Shown: piece by piece, positions 42,001 through 53,143 of the stretch
Position numbering within the stretch: position 1 is the first letter of the stretch
How the letters are laid out: each line of letters begins with the position of its first letter
From: Micractinium sp. NFX-FRZ
Taxonomy: Eukaryota > Chlorophyta > Trebouxiophyceae > Chlorellales > Chlorellaceae
Assembly (NCBI GenBank): GCA_029339195.1
Contig: JAPTJF010000324.1
Span: 1-64,000, forward strand
DNA: 64,000 bases
Direction of reading: 5' to 3'
The notes under the pieces: generated by a model
Told to the model about the DNA's origin: nothing
The model's input: only the letters and a program-made list of their open reading frames with translations
Databases searched by the model: none
Position numbers and translations under genes: made by a program

Positions 42001-42754
42001 GATGCCTGGCTGCCCAGGCCCAGCTGGCGACTTGAAGCAAGGCATTCCTGTTGGCACCACGCGCATGCACACACACACACACACACCTGGAAGAGGGAGA
42101 GGGAGAAGTCTCCTTGGATGCCCGAGGCGGGGCGGTCGGCGGTGGCGGCGGTGCCGTTGACGCCATTGGAGGCAATCATGCCTGGCGGGGCAAGTGTGGG
42201 GAGGGCAGGTTCAGGAACAGAAACAGGGGCAGCACGCCAATACGGTCAACTGGCGCATTGCGGCGGTACGCTGCAAGCTGTGAAAAAGCCCCACCGCTGC
42301 AGGCCCGAAGCAGTGTACCGCCGCCTTGTGCAAAGGCAGGCTGGATCACATGCAGGGAAAGTTGTGGAGAGGAGGGCCGGGCTCACGATTGGCTCACCTC
42401 TGTCGAGGTAGATGAAGAGGCACATGGTGCAGAAGAGGGCCAGCAGGCGACCGGGGGTGGCCCATGCCGCAGCTGCAGGCAGGGAGGCAGCCAAATTGAG
42501 CGGTGCTGGGGTGACGATGGAAGAGGACCGGCCAGGAGCTTGCAATAAGGCAGGCGGCAGCAGGGGTCAGGGGAAGCTTGCAAGGGCGCATTGCAGGAAT
42601 TGGCCAGATTTTAGTGCAATGCATCACACGCCCTCTACACTAGTCGAGTGCATGGGGAAAACAAAGGACCTGGTGGCTGAGAATCACCTGGCTTGCTCTG
42701 CCCGCCGGCGCCGGCGGCACCGCCTCCACTGCCGAAGCCAGGGGGCCCCGCCAT
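39066..42754 (-). CDS. Spinster-like major facilitator superfamily transporter
   Basis: Twelve-span MFS carrier of the Spinster (SPNS) group, whose known members move sphingolipids, lysophospholipids or related lipids out of endosomes or across the plasma membrane. About 545 aa; exons: 42688-42754, 42398-42472, 42087-42181, 41540-41771, 40838-41338, 40384-40577, 39797-39951, 39066-39384, in phase. Family signatures: LDRG then IASNGVNG in the first loop, SGIQGDFSLS, DGLLPAAFMVGLLASSPVFA, CRMAVGVGEASFVALAAPFI, and TGGTLGTLAGGSLLDAIGA. A Gly/Ser linker (about 41060-41130) sits in the central loop. The C-terminal cytosolic tail is acidic, then Gly-rich. Intron 5 must use a GC donor (ACAG|GCGGGC): it is the only junction that keeps phase. 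The substrate is unknown here. Confidence 0.88.
40011..40066. repeat. intronic copy of the Spinster exon 7 acceptor edge
   Basis: gcaaaggggcgcagatatgt and gggcacgccccacacgcg repeat the exon 7 start (gcaaaggggcgcagcccggt, gggcacgccccacatgca at about 39896) roughly 120 bp away. Confidence 0.8.
40636..40706. repeat. intronic copy of the Spinster exon 6 acceptor edge
   Basis: ggcgccgatggcgcccagca and cccagcgtgcctgcggcagt echo exon 6 (ggcgccgattgcgtccagca, cccagcgtgcctgcagcaga at about 40528-40585), with a CTGCGG acceptor retained. Confidence 0.75.
42067..42086. repeat. CA dinucleotide run at a splice donor
   Basis: About ten CA units directly abut Spinster exon 3, so on the minus strand the donor is GTGTGTGTGT. 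Several overlapping GT choices exist here; only the first keeps phase. Confidence 0.85.
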
Positions 42755-43081
42755 GTCCTCAGCCGTATCTAGCCTCCCCGCGATGTAACGCCGCAGTTTG
42801 AAGGCCCTGCAGCCCCTCCAGCCGGCTGTTTGAGCGAACGACCGAGATGATCACTAACTTGTGTGTTTGTTTGGCCTGTGGGCCTTGTTGAAATGATGTG
42901 CGAGGCTGCCATAGCCGAGAGGCAAGCCGACAGCTGCCGAGAAGCTCCTTTTGTGGGTGCCTATGTGGCGAGGGTGACCTGGCGAGGGTGAAGTTGTTTC
43001 TTTTCGCAGGTCTGTCTATTGCAGCACTGTCGCACAGCATCCTCCCAACAGGCTTTGCCGCCGGCTGCTCGCCTCTGCGAA
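42755..43081. promoter_or_regulatory. 327-bp divergent intergenic region (Spinster / GHMP kinase)
   Basis: The two start codons face away from each other with only this spacer between, so both promoters must lie here or overlap the genes. No motif is assigned. Confidence 0.5.
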
Positions 43082-46000
43082 ATGACCGTGTCCCAGCAGC
43101 AAGAGTCGCTGGAGCTCTTTGTGCCGGGCAGGCTGTGCCTGTTTGGAGAGCACAGCGACTGGAGTGGAGCCATGCGCAAGTGGGTGGCCAGCGGGAGGCG
43201 GCAGTTGCCCGCGGTAGTTGGCGGCGGCGCCGCGGTGGCAGGTGGAGGCGCTCAAGTGGCCCACACTCTTACGCCCTGCCCCCTTGCTCCTGCCCCGCAG
43301 GTACAACCACGAGATTGTGCCTGGGAGCACGCTGGTGGTGGGCACACAGCAGGGACTGTACGCGCGCTGCGCACGGCTGGCGGAGCCGGTGCTGCGCCTG
43401 CGGTCAACCAAGGACGACGGCACGCACATGGAGCAGGAGTATCCGCTGGATGCAGGCCTGCTGGCCAAGGTGGGTGCTGAGGGGTGCTGAGGAGTGCTGG
43501 GGCGCTGCAGCTCGCGAGCTGCAGGGGCGGCACGTGTGCAGGGCTGCGCTGTCTGCGTTTCCCCTGGCCCACACAATCTCCTCCGGTTCGGGGCCTCCTT
43601 GCCCAGCTTCCCTCTTGTTCCAAACAACCATGCGCACATGCACGCTCTCATCGCACCATTGCAGGAGGCGCAGCGCGGCGGCTTTTGGTCGTACGCAGCG
43701 GGCACAGCGTACCGCCTGCTGGTCGACTTCGGGGTGGGCGGCCTCTGCATTGACAACCATCGGTGAGGCTGCTGACGCTCAGCTCTGGCGGCGCTGGTTG
43801 CCGCGCAACAGGCGCTGGTTGCAGCTCTACTTGCTCTTGTGACGACCCTGCACCGCTGCTGCTGCACTGCTGCTGCCGGCAATGCACAGTCGCTGCTGCT
43901 GCCAGCCCCTGCTATCGACATGCGACCGGCTGCCTCCCGCCTTCACATCTCCCCGTGCGTTGTCCCACCCGCCCTTGCCCCCCCCCCCGCCTGCCCTGCC
44001 AGCACCACGCTTCCGCTGAAGAAGGGCCTCTCCTCGTCCGCCGCGCTGTGCGTGCTGGTGGCGCGCGCGTTCAACCAGCTGTACGGGCTGCGGCTGACCA
44101 CGCGGGGGGAGATGCAGTATGCCTACGAGGGGGAGCGCATGACGCCCTCGCAGGTGCAAGCAAGCAGACGGAGAGGGCAGGCATTGTGGGATGGGTTGGG
44201 CGTGCGCTGCAGGCTGGCAGGGCGTGCAGTATGTTCATGGAAGGGAAGCGTGTGGCGCCCAGATACGCGTGGTGGCCGCTGTGATTGACTGGCAATCCCC
44301 TCCTCCAAATGCTCTGGCCCCACCCACTGCCTCCATGACGTATTGGACCCATGTCTTGCCCTTTCACTGTACTGCCGCCCCCTGCCCGCCTCCTTTCCAC
44401 TCCACTCCCTACCTGTAGTGCGGCAAGATGGACCAGGCCTGCGCCTTTGGCTCCACCCCCGTCCTCATGACGTACGACGGCGACGTGCTGAGCGTGCAGG
44501 GCGCGGCGGTGGCGGCCCCCCTGCACCTCGTGCTGGTCGACCTGGCGGCAGCAAAAGACACCGTGGTCATACTGGAGCAGCTGCAGGTGGGGTGAGGGGC
44601 GGTGGGGGTTTGGCGGGGCAGGGTCCGGATGGGCAATGGAAGGCCAGGGGGTGGGTCTGCTCCTGGAGCTGTGTGTGGCAGCAGAAAAAGGGCGCTGCAG
44701 GTGTTCTGGCACAGCTGCAGGGGAGGTGTTGTAGGGTAAGCGGCGGTGTGGAGGCACGCGGTGGGGTGCATTGTGGGGTTCTGGAACAGTAGCAGGTGGG
44801 TGGGTGGGGAGGGCAGAGTGGGAAGCCAAGGTGTGGGGACCAGGACGTATGCTGCGGTGACCCGCCTTGCCGGCTGCCCACTTGCGCCCACCACCACCAC
44901 GCCCTACCATTGCCTGTCACCTGCCCGTTGCCTGCTCCTTCACTTGCATCCTTCCCACCCAGCCACCCCTGGCCCTGCGCTCACCCCGCCCTGCACTGTG
45001 CACCCTCTGCTTTTGCCGCCGCCACCGCTGCCAGGCTGCCTTCCCGCACCCTGCCACCCCTGAGCAACGCTCCTGCGTCGACTTGCTGGGCCCCATCAAT
45101 GCCGACATCACCAGCCGAGCGGTGGCATTGATGGCAGCAGGGGATGTTGAGCAGGTGAGGCAGCTGGGGTTGTGCCATGGGCTTAAGGAGGTACACAGTT
45201 GGTGGCATGGCATGGAGCAGCGCAGAGGGTACTGCAAGCTGTGCCTTGTTTACAAGGTGTGTGGCACGTGCTGACCGCATTGCTGCTGCAATCTGCATGT
45301 TTCCATTCCAGTGTGCTTTCCAGCGCCTCCGCTGCGCACCAACGCGCTGCCTGCATGACCACCCTGCCCTGCCGCCCATGCAGCTGGGCGCGTTGATGTG
45401 CGAGGCGCAGCGGCAGTTCACGGAGCGTGCCGCGCCACTCTGCCCCTCCCAGCTGGCCAGCCCCGTGCTGCACCGCGTGCTGGCGCACCCGCCCATCCAG
45501 CACCTGATCTATGGCGGCAAGGGGGTGGGCTCGCAGGTGGGCGGGGCTGCTTTTATTATGTCAATGCAGATGATGCAGATGGTGGCCTGGGAGCGCGATC
45601 TTGGGGCTGCCTGCAGGTGCTTGATGTTCTGTGGCACGTGGCTGATGCATCAGCGGGCATGGTTGTGCAGCAAGCCACTTGCTCAGCGGCGCCGCTTGCC
45701 CCGGTCCCTCTGATCGGCACTTCACCCATCCGCCTTCCACCTGCCGCATGTCTGCAGGGCGACGGCACGGCGCAGCTGCTGTGCCGCGACGCTGCGGCGC
45801 AGGCGGAGGTGTGCCGCCTCATTGCTGCAGACTTCCCCAGCATGCACTGCATGCCCTTCACGGTGCCGCCCACGGCAGGCGCAGCGCCGGCAGCAGGCGG
45901 GTGCGCAGGCAGCGCCGCAGGGGCGGCAGCGGTGGAGCAGAATAATGGCAGCAGCAGGGGCAGCAGCAGTGTCGACACGCCAGACGGTCTGCAGCAGCTT

Positions 46001-46117
46001 CTGGCAACGGTTGCTTCTAGGCAGAAGGAGCTTCAGCTGGCGCAGCGGCAGCTTGCAGAGGCCGAAGCGGCGCTGCAGGCGGCGAGGGCGCAAGAGGCGC
46101 AGGCCGTCCCTGCGTGA
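43082..46117 (+). CDS. GHMP-family small-molecule (sugar-type) kinase
   Basis: ATP-dependent kinase of the galactokinase/homoserine/mevalonate/phosphomevalonate fold. About 438 aa, eight exons: 43082-43179, 43301-43469, 43665-43762, 44003-44153, 44419-44586, 45035-45154, 45384-45536, 45758-46117, in phase. Motif 1 is PGRLCLFGEHSDWSG, close to the galactokinase-type start; motif 2 is LKKGLSSSAALCVL (the ATP-binding P.GLSSSAA loop); a third segment reads CGKMDQACAFGSTPVLM. Near YGGKGVGSQGDGTAQLL is the C-terminal Gly-rich motif 3. The last exon adds a low-complexity linker and a 45-residue coiled-coil-like tail rich in Gln/Ala/Glu (from about QQLLATVASRQKEL). The substrate is not determinable; a monosaccharide or sugar acid is more likely than mevalonate from motif 1. 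No transit peptide is seen. Confidence 0.85.
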
Positions 46118-46392
46118 GATCCTCTGCCTGTGCAGCTTTGTTTGCTGGCCAGCTTGCCTGCCTGCCGTCCGGATTGTTGTTGTGGCGCTTCACAGTGCAA
46201 TGGTGCAACACACACGCAAGGTTCTCGCCTGCAACGACGACCTTGCAACAAAGAAGAACCGTGCACATTCTGACAAAGCACTGGCTGGGCCGACAGTACA
46301 TGTGGCACACAAGATACAACCAGCACGTGCGCATTGGGCTCTTTCAAACAGTATTTGCTTGAGTACAAGACTGCCGGTGGACTTGCGGCGCC

Positions 46393-48996
46393 CTACAACA
46401 CGGTCAGCCTTGCCCGCGGGTGCCCGGCCGCCTCCTTGTGTTCCTCAAAGATGCGCTGCAGCTCGGAGATGTACTGCCGCAGCACGCGCTGTACCTCGGC
46501 AGGGTCTGGATCTGCCTGGCGTGGCACCGGGATGGGGCGGCCCACCACAATGTGCATGGGCACCTGCAGTGGAAGCAGGCAGTGCGGCATCAGTGTAGGC
46601 AGGGAGGGAACGCAAGCGTGGGCGCGGCATGGTATGGGATCCGTGGGGGGGAGCGCTGCAGCGGCAGCATGCTCTCAGGCCTGGCCTGCCAGGCCCAGTG
46701 GGATCCTGCTACCACCCAGGCCACGCTGCCTGCCGTGCTGCAAGCCGAGACGGGGGCTTGGTACTCACACGGTGCGGCAGCGCGGTGCCAAGCCAGCCCC
46801 ACATCAGCATGGGCACATACCCCACCCGCCGAATGAAGCTGCACATTCAGGGGGCGAAGGGAGGCAGGGGCAGCCTGGGTGCAGGTCAGCACAGCGCAGC
46901 GCAGCACAGTGCAGCACAGCACAGCACGCCACAGCACAGTGCAGCACGGCACAGCGCCTGGCCCAGGACCCAAGGGCTCACCTTCCCACAACTCCCTGCG
47001 GGATCAGGCGGCGCGGCCAGTCAATAAAGGGCCGCCAGAAAGAGTAGTGAGGCGTCTGGCCGAAAGCAAAGACGGGCACGATGGGCGCCCCCGCCTGGAA
47101 GGCCAGCCTGCAGGGGCGGAGCATGGGATGTGTTGGTGGGCGCGGAGTGTGCACTGAAGTTGCAAGCATGTGCTTGGACATGTGTGTGGTTGAAAAAGAG
47201 CCTTGTCGTGCAACCCAGCTGAGGCGTCTTCTTAACATTAACACACATTGCGGTGCTGCACGCATTGGGGCTCTTGAGCCGCGCACTGCCGGTTGGTCAT
47301 GCGGCCCGTGAGCGCCCGCCCCGGCGCCGCTATGGTGCACCCTCGCTCACCGCACAAAGCCGGTGCGGCTTTTGAGGAACAGCACCTCATGTTCGGGGTC
47401 AGGGTCCATGTAAAAACATTCCTGGACGCCTCCAGGTGTGAGGGAGACGTTCTGACCGCGCAGAAGGGCGCGCAGCAGCACCTGCGGTTTCGTGTGGGCG
47501 GCGGGGGGCAAGGTGGAGGGGAGGGGCGAGAGGGAGCGCAAGGCGGCTGGGCAGCTGGCCGGGTGGGCTGATCGTGGGATGTGACGGCATAAGACAGGGC
47601 CGGCGAGAGCGGGGCAGGTGGCACCTGCCCCAGGGAACAGAGCCAGTGGCATGCCAACATACCGCGCCTGCGCCTACCTCCAACGCCCACAAATAGAGCC
47701 TCCCATGCCTGCCAACCCACGCATACACCAACCTCTCTTGAGGCTGGCCGGCAGCCAATCCAGTGGGCCATGTGCCGCATGCCTGAGGACCATTTCGGTT
47801 GTGGTGTGTGAAGCAGTTAAAGGGAGCTTAAGCGTGTCATGCACGAGAGCAACGGCATGTCATGCATGAGTCGGAGCATAAGCTTGCCATGCAGGTAATG
47901 AGCATAAGCATCATCGATGGTCAAGTCAAGGGAGGCATGGGGGCAGCCATGTGGCGCCGCGACCGATTGCCAAGTCGGATTGATTCGCATGCATCCGCAC
48001 AGGAATGCGCACAGGCATGCGCACAGCACCGCCTTGCTCACCAGGCGCCAGGAACACCTGTCCCACGTGGTGTATGGTGTGTGTGTGTGTGTGCCGGCAC
48101 GCGGGAGGGGGCATGAGGGGGCAGAAGTGAGTGCCAGCTAGACACATTTCCAGGTCATTCCAGGTTGGCTGCCAAGCTAGAGCCCGGACACTGCACGCCA
48201 GCTACATCGTCCCTCCCCCAGCAACACGCCCGTCCACCCGGCTGTGCGCCCCAACCTTCAGGCTGTGCGCCCCAACCTTCACCCCGCCCCGCCTACCGTG
48301 CTGGTTGCCGCCACCACTGTGTTGGACAAGCTAGCCGGCATCCCCTCGGCATACGGCAGCAGGATGCACATTCCCAGGGGCAGCACTGAGTGGGGCTCAA
48401 ACCCTGCAGGCGGTGCAGTGAAAGAGTTAAAGTTGACGCAGCGGTTTGGGTAAGAGCTCGGCATGAAGTCAGGCACGGCGTCTGCACGAAGGCCAGCGCG
48501 GAAGCGGCAAGCCGGCAAGGCAGGCTGGGTGGCGGCGGCGGGCGATTGGCAGCAGTGCGGCACAGGGTGTGGGAGCAGGTGCGAAGAAGACGAGCGGAGA
48601 CTCACCGACGACACAGGGCCCGCATCCTGCCTTTTCAAAAGCCTGCCTGTCCTCGAATGCCACCGAAATGGGAAAGTATGCGCGCAGCTCGGCCACACTC
48701 CAGGTGAGGAAGCGGCGCGCCGCCGCCGGGGGTGCACGCAGCGGCAGCAGCAGCGACCCCAGCTGCAGCGCGAGCCCCGCGGCCCCCCAGGGGCGGTGGA
48801 TGTTGAGGATGCAGATGACCAGGCAGAAGACTACCGTCAAGAAGCCGGCAACCACCCAGCCTAGCGCAATGGGCCGCAGCAGCGCAGGGCACCGTCCCGC
48901 GTCCGGCCTGCAGGAAGCGGCAGCGGGGCGGCGGCAGCGGCAAGGGGGAGGAGGGGCGGTGCAAGGGCGCTCAAGGGTAATCATGCGCTCAAGCAT
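46393..48996 (-). CDS. type-2 diacylglycerol acyltransferase family protein (DGAT2-like)
   Basis: ER/lipid-droplet acyl-CoA acyltransferase that makes triacylglycerol or related esters. About 353 aa; exons: 48606-48996, 48297-48403, 48042-48057, 47733-47782, 47351-47481, 46982-47107, 46769-46838, 46393-46563, in phase. After a Pro/Arg-rich start comes a hydrophobic hairpin (ALGWVVAGFLTVVFCLVICI onward). The active-site block reads FEPHSVLPLG (the EPHG/YFP-type motif). Then come WIGCRPASRE, LTPGGVQECF (the GG-Q-E motif), LKSRTGFVRLAFQAGAPIVP, FGQTPHYSFW and the ending PMHIVVGRPIPVP. Exon 3 has 16 nt and joins STVFLAPG in phase. The usual third-block Arg-Glu segment is shorter than in typical DGAT2. 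It could prefer other acceptors (monoacylglycerol, alcohol). Divergent from the wax-synthase-like gene. Confidence 0.9.
48042..48057 (-). other. 16-nt micro-exon (exon 3) of the DGAT2-like gene
   Basis: Minus strand: gggacag|GTGTTCCTGGCGCCTG|GTGAGC. The previous exon ends in phase 0 (AGC ACG) and the next needs one leading base (GC ATG CGG). The 16-nt piece supplies exactly that and gives TVFLAPGMRH. Confidence 0.72.
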
Positions 48997-49489
48997 TCAG
49001 CCTGCCGGGATGCACCCGCTATCGCCCGCTAGTCGCAGAGGGAGAATTGAGCTTGCTCACATGGGTGTCGGATGGCGCGCCAGCCGGGTTATCAAACAAA
49101 GCTTGATGTGTGTATATCAATCCAGCTGCACGGGATGGCTTTGATCGTGTCTTTGCCTGTGTCCTGGTGGCGGAGGTGGCGCCATTTGCCCACTCAAACG
49201 TGACAACCCGGGCCGTCCTGCATGTGGGTTTGCTCGCTTTGCTAACTTCACCAATAAAAATAGGCCTTTGCCTCGCCCCTGCCACCCATCTGTCCCACCT
49301 CTGACGTCTCTCTCCTTGGCGGCCCCCCAAACCCTAAAACAATCTATGCCGCCTCACCAGCGACAGGCTCCAATACGACGCCGCCGCCTCGACCACGCTG
49401 CTGCGCGCTGAGTGCGCACTGGCCGCCATCGCACAGTCGTCACCCACCGTCACCACCTGCCGCTGTCGCAGCGGCTTGCGGGACCTGTC
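48997..49489. promoter_or_regulatory. 493-bp divergent region between DGAT2-like and wax-synthase-like genes
   Basis: Two neutral-lipid acyltransferase genes start on either side, facing outward. The region is moderately AT-rich compared with the flanks. An accatctgtcccacctctga-type pyrimidine-rich stretch precedes the plus-strand start. No factor site is assigned; a shared bidirectional promoter is inference. Confidence 0.5.
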
Positions 49490-52400
49490 ATGCCTCTGCA
49501 ACAGCTGCCGCAGGCACCCGGCTCATACCTGCAGCGCCTGGCCTCTCTGAGTGCCATTTGCCTGCTGGCCACCGCATGGCTCTGGCAGTGCAGGCGCCTG
49601 CGTCCCGGCCCGCCCCGCCTCGCTGCGGCGCTGCCCGTACTCGCAGTGTGTCTGGCCGCACCGCTGCTCTTTCAACGGGTGCGTCTCGGCTGCGCCTCTG
49701 CTGGCGATGGAAGCACTGTTGACAGCACTGGCGGCGACTGCGACTCTGAGATTGTGACGATTGTGCTCGTCGAGTTTGCGCTCACATGGCTGTGCAGCTT
49801 CAAGGTGAGAGAGCGGAGGCTGGTGGGCATCAGGTGCAGAGGAGGGCTGGGGCTGGCAGGGAAAAGCGCAGACCCACAGCTGTGCCTGGCACGCAGTGCA
49901 TCCACGCTGCGCTGCCGTGCTAGCACCTGCACAGTTTCAGCATCCTGCCCACTGCCTGAGCACCCCGCCCCCCTGCCTGGCTCATCTGGTTGAAGTCTTA
50001 GTTTCGTCAGTTGATGCGACAAGGCAACACATTAGTGCGGCCCCCGCCTGCCCGCCTCCAGGTGCTGGCGTGGGCCTGCGGGCGCGGCCCGCTTGCATGC
50101 CCCTGGGGCCCCCTCCAGTTTGGGGCCATCCTGCTGGCGCCGATCACGCCGATGGCAGCTTCCGGTGGGTGGGTGCTCATGTGCAAACTGCGCGCCGTTT
50201 GTGGTTTGATGGCAAACATCAGCGGGGCAGTCAGTTGTTGGGGGCAGCGCCCGGTGTGCTCGCACCCATGCCCCCTGCAGCAGTTCAGGTAGGCAGCCAG
50301 GTCTTGAGGTTGGGTGCTTGGGTGATGGGTTTGTCTCTTTCGGTCGTATGGGGCGTGGGTGATGGGTTGCTTCTTATCGGTTGTGTGGGGCGTGATTCAT
50401 CTGCTGGGAAAGGCTTTGTGGGTGCCGGCCAATCCCCGTCCCTCCTGGATGCGCCCGCACACATGACCCGCCAACGCCGCTCCTGTGCAGGCAAGCCGCA
50501 CGGCAGCCCGCTGCCTGCGGCAGCAGGCAATGGGCGGCAGGGGGAGACCGCCGGGGGCGCGGGGGAGCTGGCGCTGGCGTTTGCTGCCAAGGTGGCGCTC
50601 GTGCTGGCGGGCCTGGCCATGCTGCGCTGCCAGCTGCCGCTGCTGCTGCGAGAGTTCCTCTACAGTGAGTGAGCTCGAGGCTGTGGTGGGTGCGCTAGGG
50701 CACAGGCCAAGGGCAGATGGAGCGCTGGTGCGGTTGGAGCGCTGCGCATGCTGCCCGCCGCCTGCTGCTGAGCACGCTGGCCGCCCTGTGGCACCCCCCC
50801 TGCTGGGCACGCTGTGCACCTTCTAGCCCCCTGCTGGGCACGCTGCCTGCCGACGACGGTCAGCTGACACCCCGACGGCATGCCATGCATGACATGCAGC
50901 GTTGGGGCTGTACGCCATCCTGAGTTTTGTCATGGACGGCCCTGCTGCTCTAGCCAGCGGCCTCATAGGTAAGCTGTTGCTGCAAATATTCGGTACAGCA
51001 GCGCCCATGGGGAACTTGGTTGTTGTACACTGACCTGCACAGCACCGCCCATTGCCCGTGCAGCAGCGTGGGCAGCGCAGGCAGCCGCCGCCCCATGCTT
51101 CCCCTGCATCTGGTTGGCAGCTGTGGTCAACATCATGCCATTATCCACCACAGGTTGCCCCACCACGCCCCTCCCCTTCCATGCACGCACCCGCACATAT
51201 GCACCTGCACACCCCCGCAGGCGTGCGCGTCTCCCCGCACTTTGACGCCCCCTGGCAGGCAACCTCCCTGGCTGACTTCTGGTCAAAGCGGTGGGACCTG
51301 GCCGCCAGCAACGCGCTGCGCTATGCCGTGTACGAGCCCCTGCTGGAGGGTGGGAGGGCGGGGAGGGAGGGGAGGGGAGGGGAGGAGGTTTTGGGTGCTG
51401 CTGAGCCGCGGAAGGGACAGCAACAGTGGCCTGGTCAGCGCTTGTGGGAGGCTGCGCCGTGCATGGCAGCGACCCTCTGATGGAGGGTGGGTGCCAGGGC
51501 GGGGGCTGTTGCGGCGGCTCATGGGCAGGCAGCGCGCTGGCAGCCTCTCCCGGAGCCCTGGGCAGTGGACTACACAGTGTGGCAGGTGCCGAGCCTTGTA
51601 GAAGCTGAGCCGGGCTGGTGTTTGGGTGTAGGGCTGGGTGGTAGCGAGGTCTGGACGGCTGCGTGTGCGTGTGCTTGCGTGCATGTGTGTGTGACAGCTA
51701 GTAAGTGCACCCCTCTGCCTGCACCGCCGCTTGCGCTCGCCCATTGCAGGCCGGCTCGTGCGCGCGGTCACGCCGCCAGGGCAGCAGCGTCAGCGGCAAT
51801 CAGAAGGCGAGGCGCGCGGTGTGCGCGCTGAGCATCGCCAGCTGGCGGCCGCCGCGTGCTTCCTAGTCAGCGGCCTCATGCACGAGCTCCAGTTCCTGTG
51901 AGCACTGCTATGCATCCCTTGCAGCTTGAACAGTCAACAGCTTGCTTCTGGGCCGGCAAACGCACTTGCTAGTTGCAGCCGCTGCTGCACCTTGACTCTC
52001 GCCACGCCAGGGGCAGCACCTCCACCCCGCCGCCTGCGAGCGCCTGCTGCTGTGCGTGCCCGTGCTGCTGGCATGCTGTCCCCATCCCCTCTACTCCGCA
52101 CCCTTTGATCCCCGCCGTTTTCCCACTGCCTGCAGCTACATGACCGGCACCACCAGCAGGGGGCTCATGCCAGCCTTCTTTGCCCTGCAAGTGCCGCTGC
52201 TGGCAGCAGAGCGCCAGCTGGCGGCGCGCCTCAGGTGCGTCTGGCGGCGTGCTTACCAACACCCCTGGCTCCACCGCCCTGGCCTGCAGCAGCCTGCAGC
52301 AGCCGTGGTGGCTGTTGTAAGCAAGCGAGCTGTGGGTGCGGTCCTGTGGAGCAGCCACGCTTCCTGTCTGCCAGCCAGCCAGGCATGCCCCGTCCTGAAA

Positions 52401-52627
52401 CCCCTCTCTCCCCGTTGCCGTCCTGTTGCAGGCGCGCGGGCCTGCGGGCGCCGGCGCCGCTGCGCATCCTCCTCACCCTCCTCACGCTGCTGCTGCTGGG
52501 GCACACCACGTTCTGGGCAGCCTGCCACCGAGGGGGTGTGACCCAGGCCAGCCTGCAGTCGCTGTCTGGCAGCGTGCAGGCCGCGCGCGCTTGGGCCTTG
52601 GCAGCGATGGCGGGCCGGTTGGCATGA
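49490..52627 (+). CDS. wax synthase-like acyltransferase (MBOAT family)
   Basis: Membrane-bound O-acyltransferase resembling plant long-chain-alcohol O-fatty-acyltransferases, which form wax esters in the ER. About 410 aa, eight exons: 49490-49804, 50062-50164, 50491-50664, 50900-50968, 51221-51349, 51750-51897, 52136-52234, 52432-52627, in phase. Many hydrophobic segments; the diagnostic block is ATSLADFWSKRWDLAASNAL followed by RYAVYEPLL, and then FLVSGLMHEL with the catalytic His in the LMHE motif. C-terminal hydrophobic helices end in MAGRLA. The acceptor alcohol is unknown; some algal relatives may act on sterols or diacylglycerol. The divergent DGAT2-like neighbour fits a storage-lipid locus. 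Confidence 0.87.
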
Positions 52628-53143
52628 GCCGCTGCCGTGCACATCCTTGAGGCCTCATCTCATCTACTGTGCCTCACAAGAAAGAAGTTACGAGTCGACT
52701 CGAGATACTGCCACACCACGTTCCAAGCCTGAATTCACATTCCAGTTTTCTCCACCCGAAAGGACTTCTCAACAGTACCTGCCGCCTGCATTTTGGGCCC
52801 AAGCGTCGCAACAATACGAACCTTCTGCCCTCTGCCCTTTGAGCCCAAGCGTCGCCATGTGCGCACATCCCCTCCATGCATCCCCTTTTCAGCTACCCTT
52901 CCCAATGCCCCATCCTTAAACCACGTCCACAATGTCTTCATTCCTCTTTCCGGCCCATGTCTCAACGTCTGCTCTGCTGTCCCTTTCTTGCTGCCCACAA
53001 GCGTGACGGTCGGCAGCCCGTTCACTGTGACCCCTTGCAACCCACGTCAGTTTTCAAGTAGGCAGCACGACTCAACAGACGCAGGCAATGCGCACGCAGC
53101 CAGCCGGGTGTGCAAGCAACCCTGAGGGGGTTCCGGCAAGGGC
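52628..53143. other. convergent 3' intergenic region
   Basis: About 515 bp between the stop codons of the wax-synthase-like gene (+) and the helicase gene (-). Lower GC than the flanks. Contains a short direct repeat (tttgggcccaagcgtcgcaa / tttgagcccaagcgtcgcca). No gene, and no TGTAA found for either. Confidence 0.5.

Noticed and set aside
50991..51200. Additional exon of the wax-synthase-like gene around 51063-51155
   Set aside because: Exons 4 and 5 already join in phase; adding this piece breaks the frame or adds an unrelated segment.
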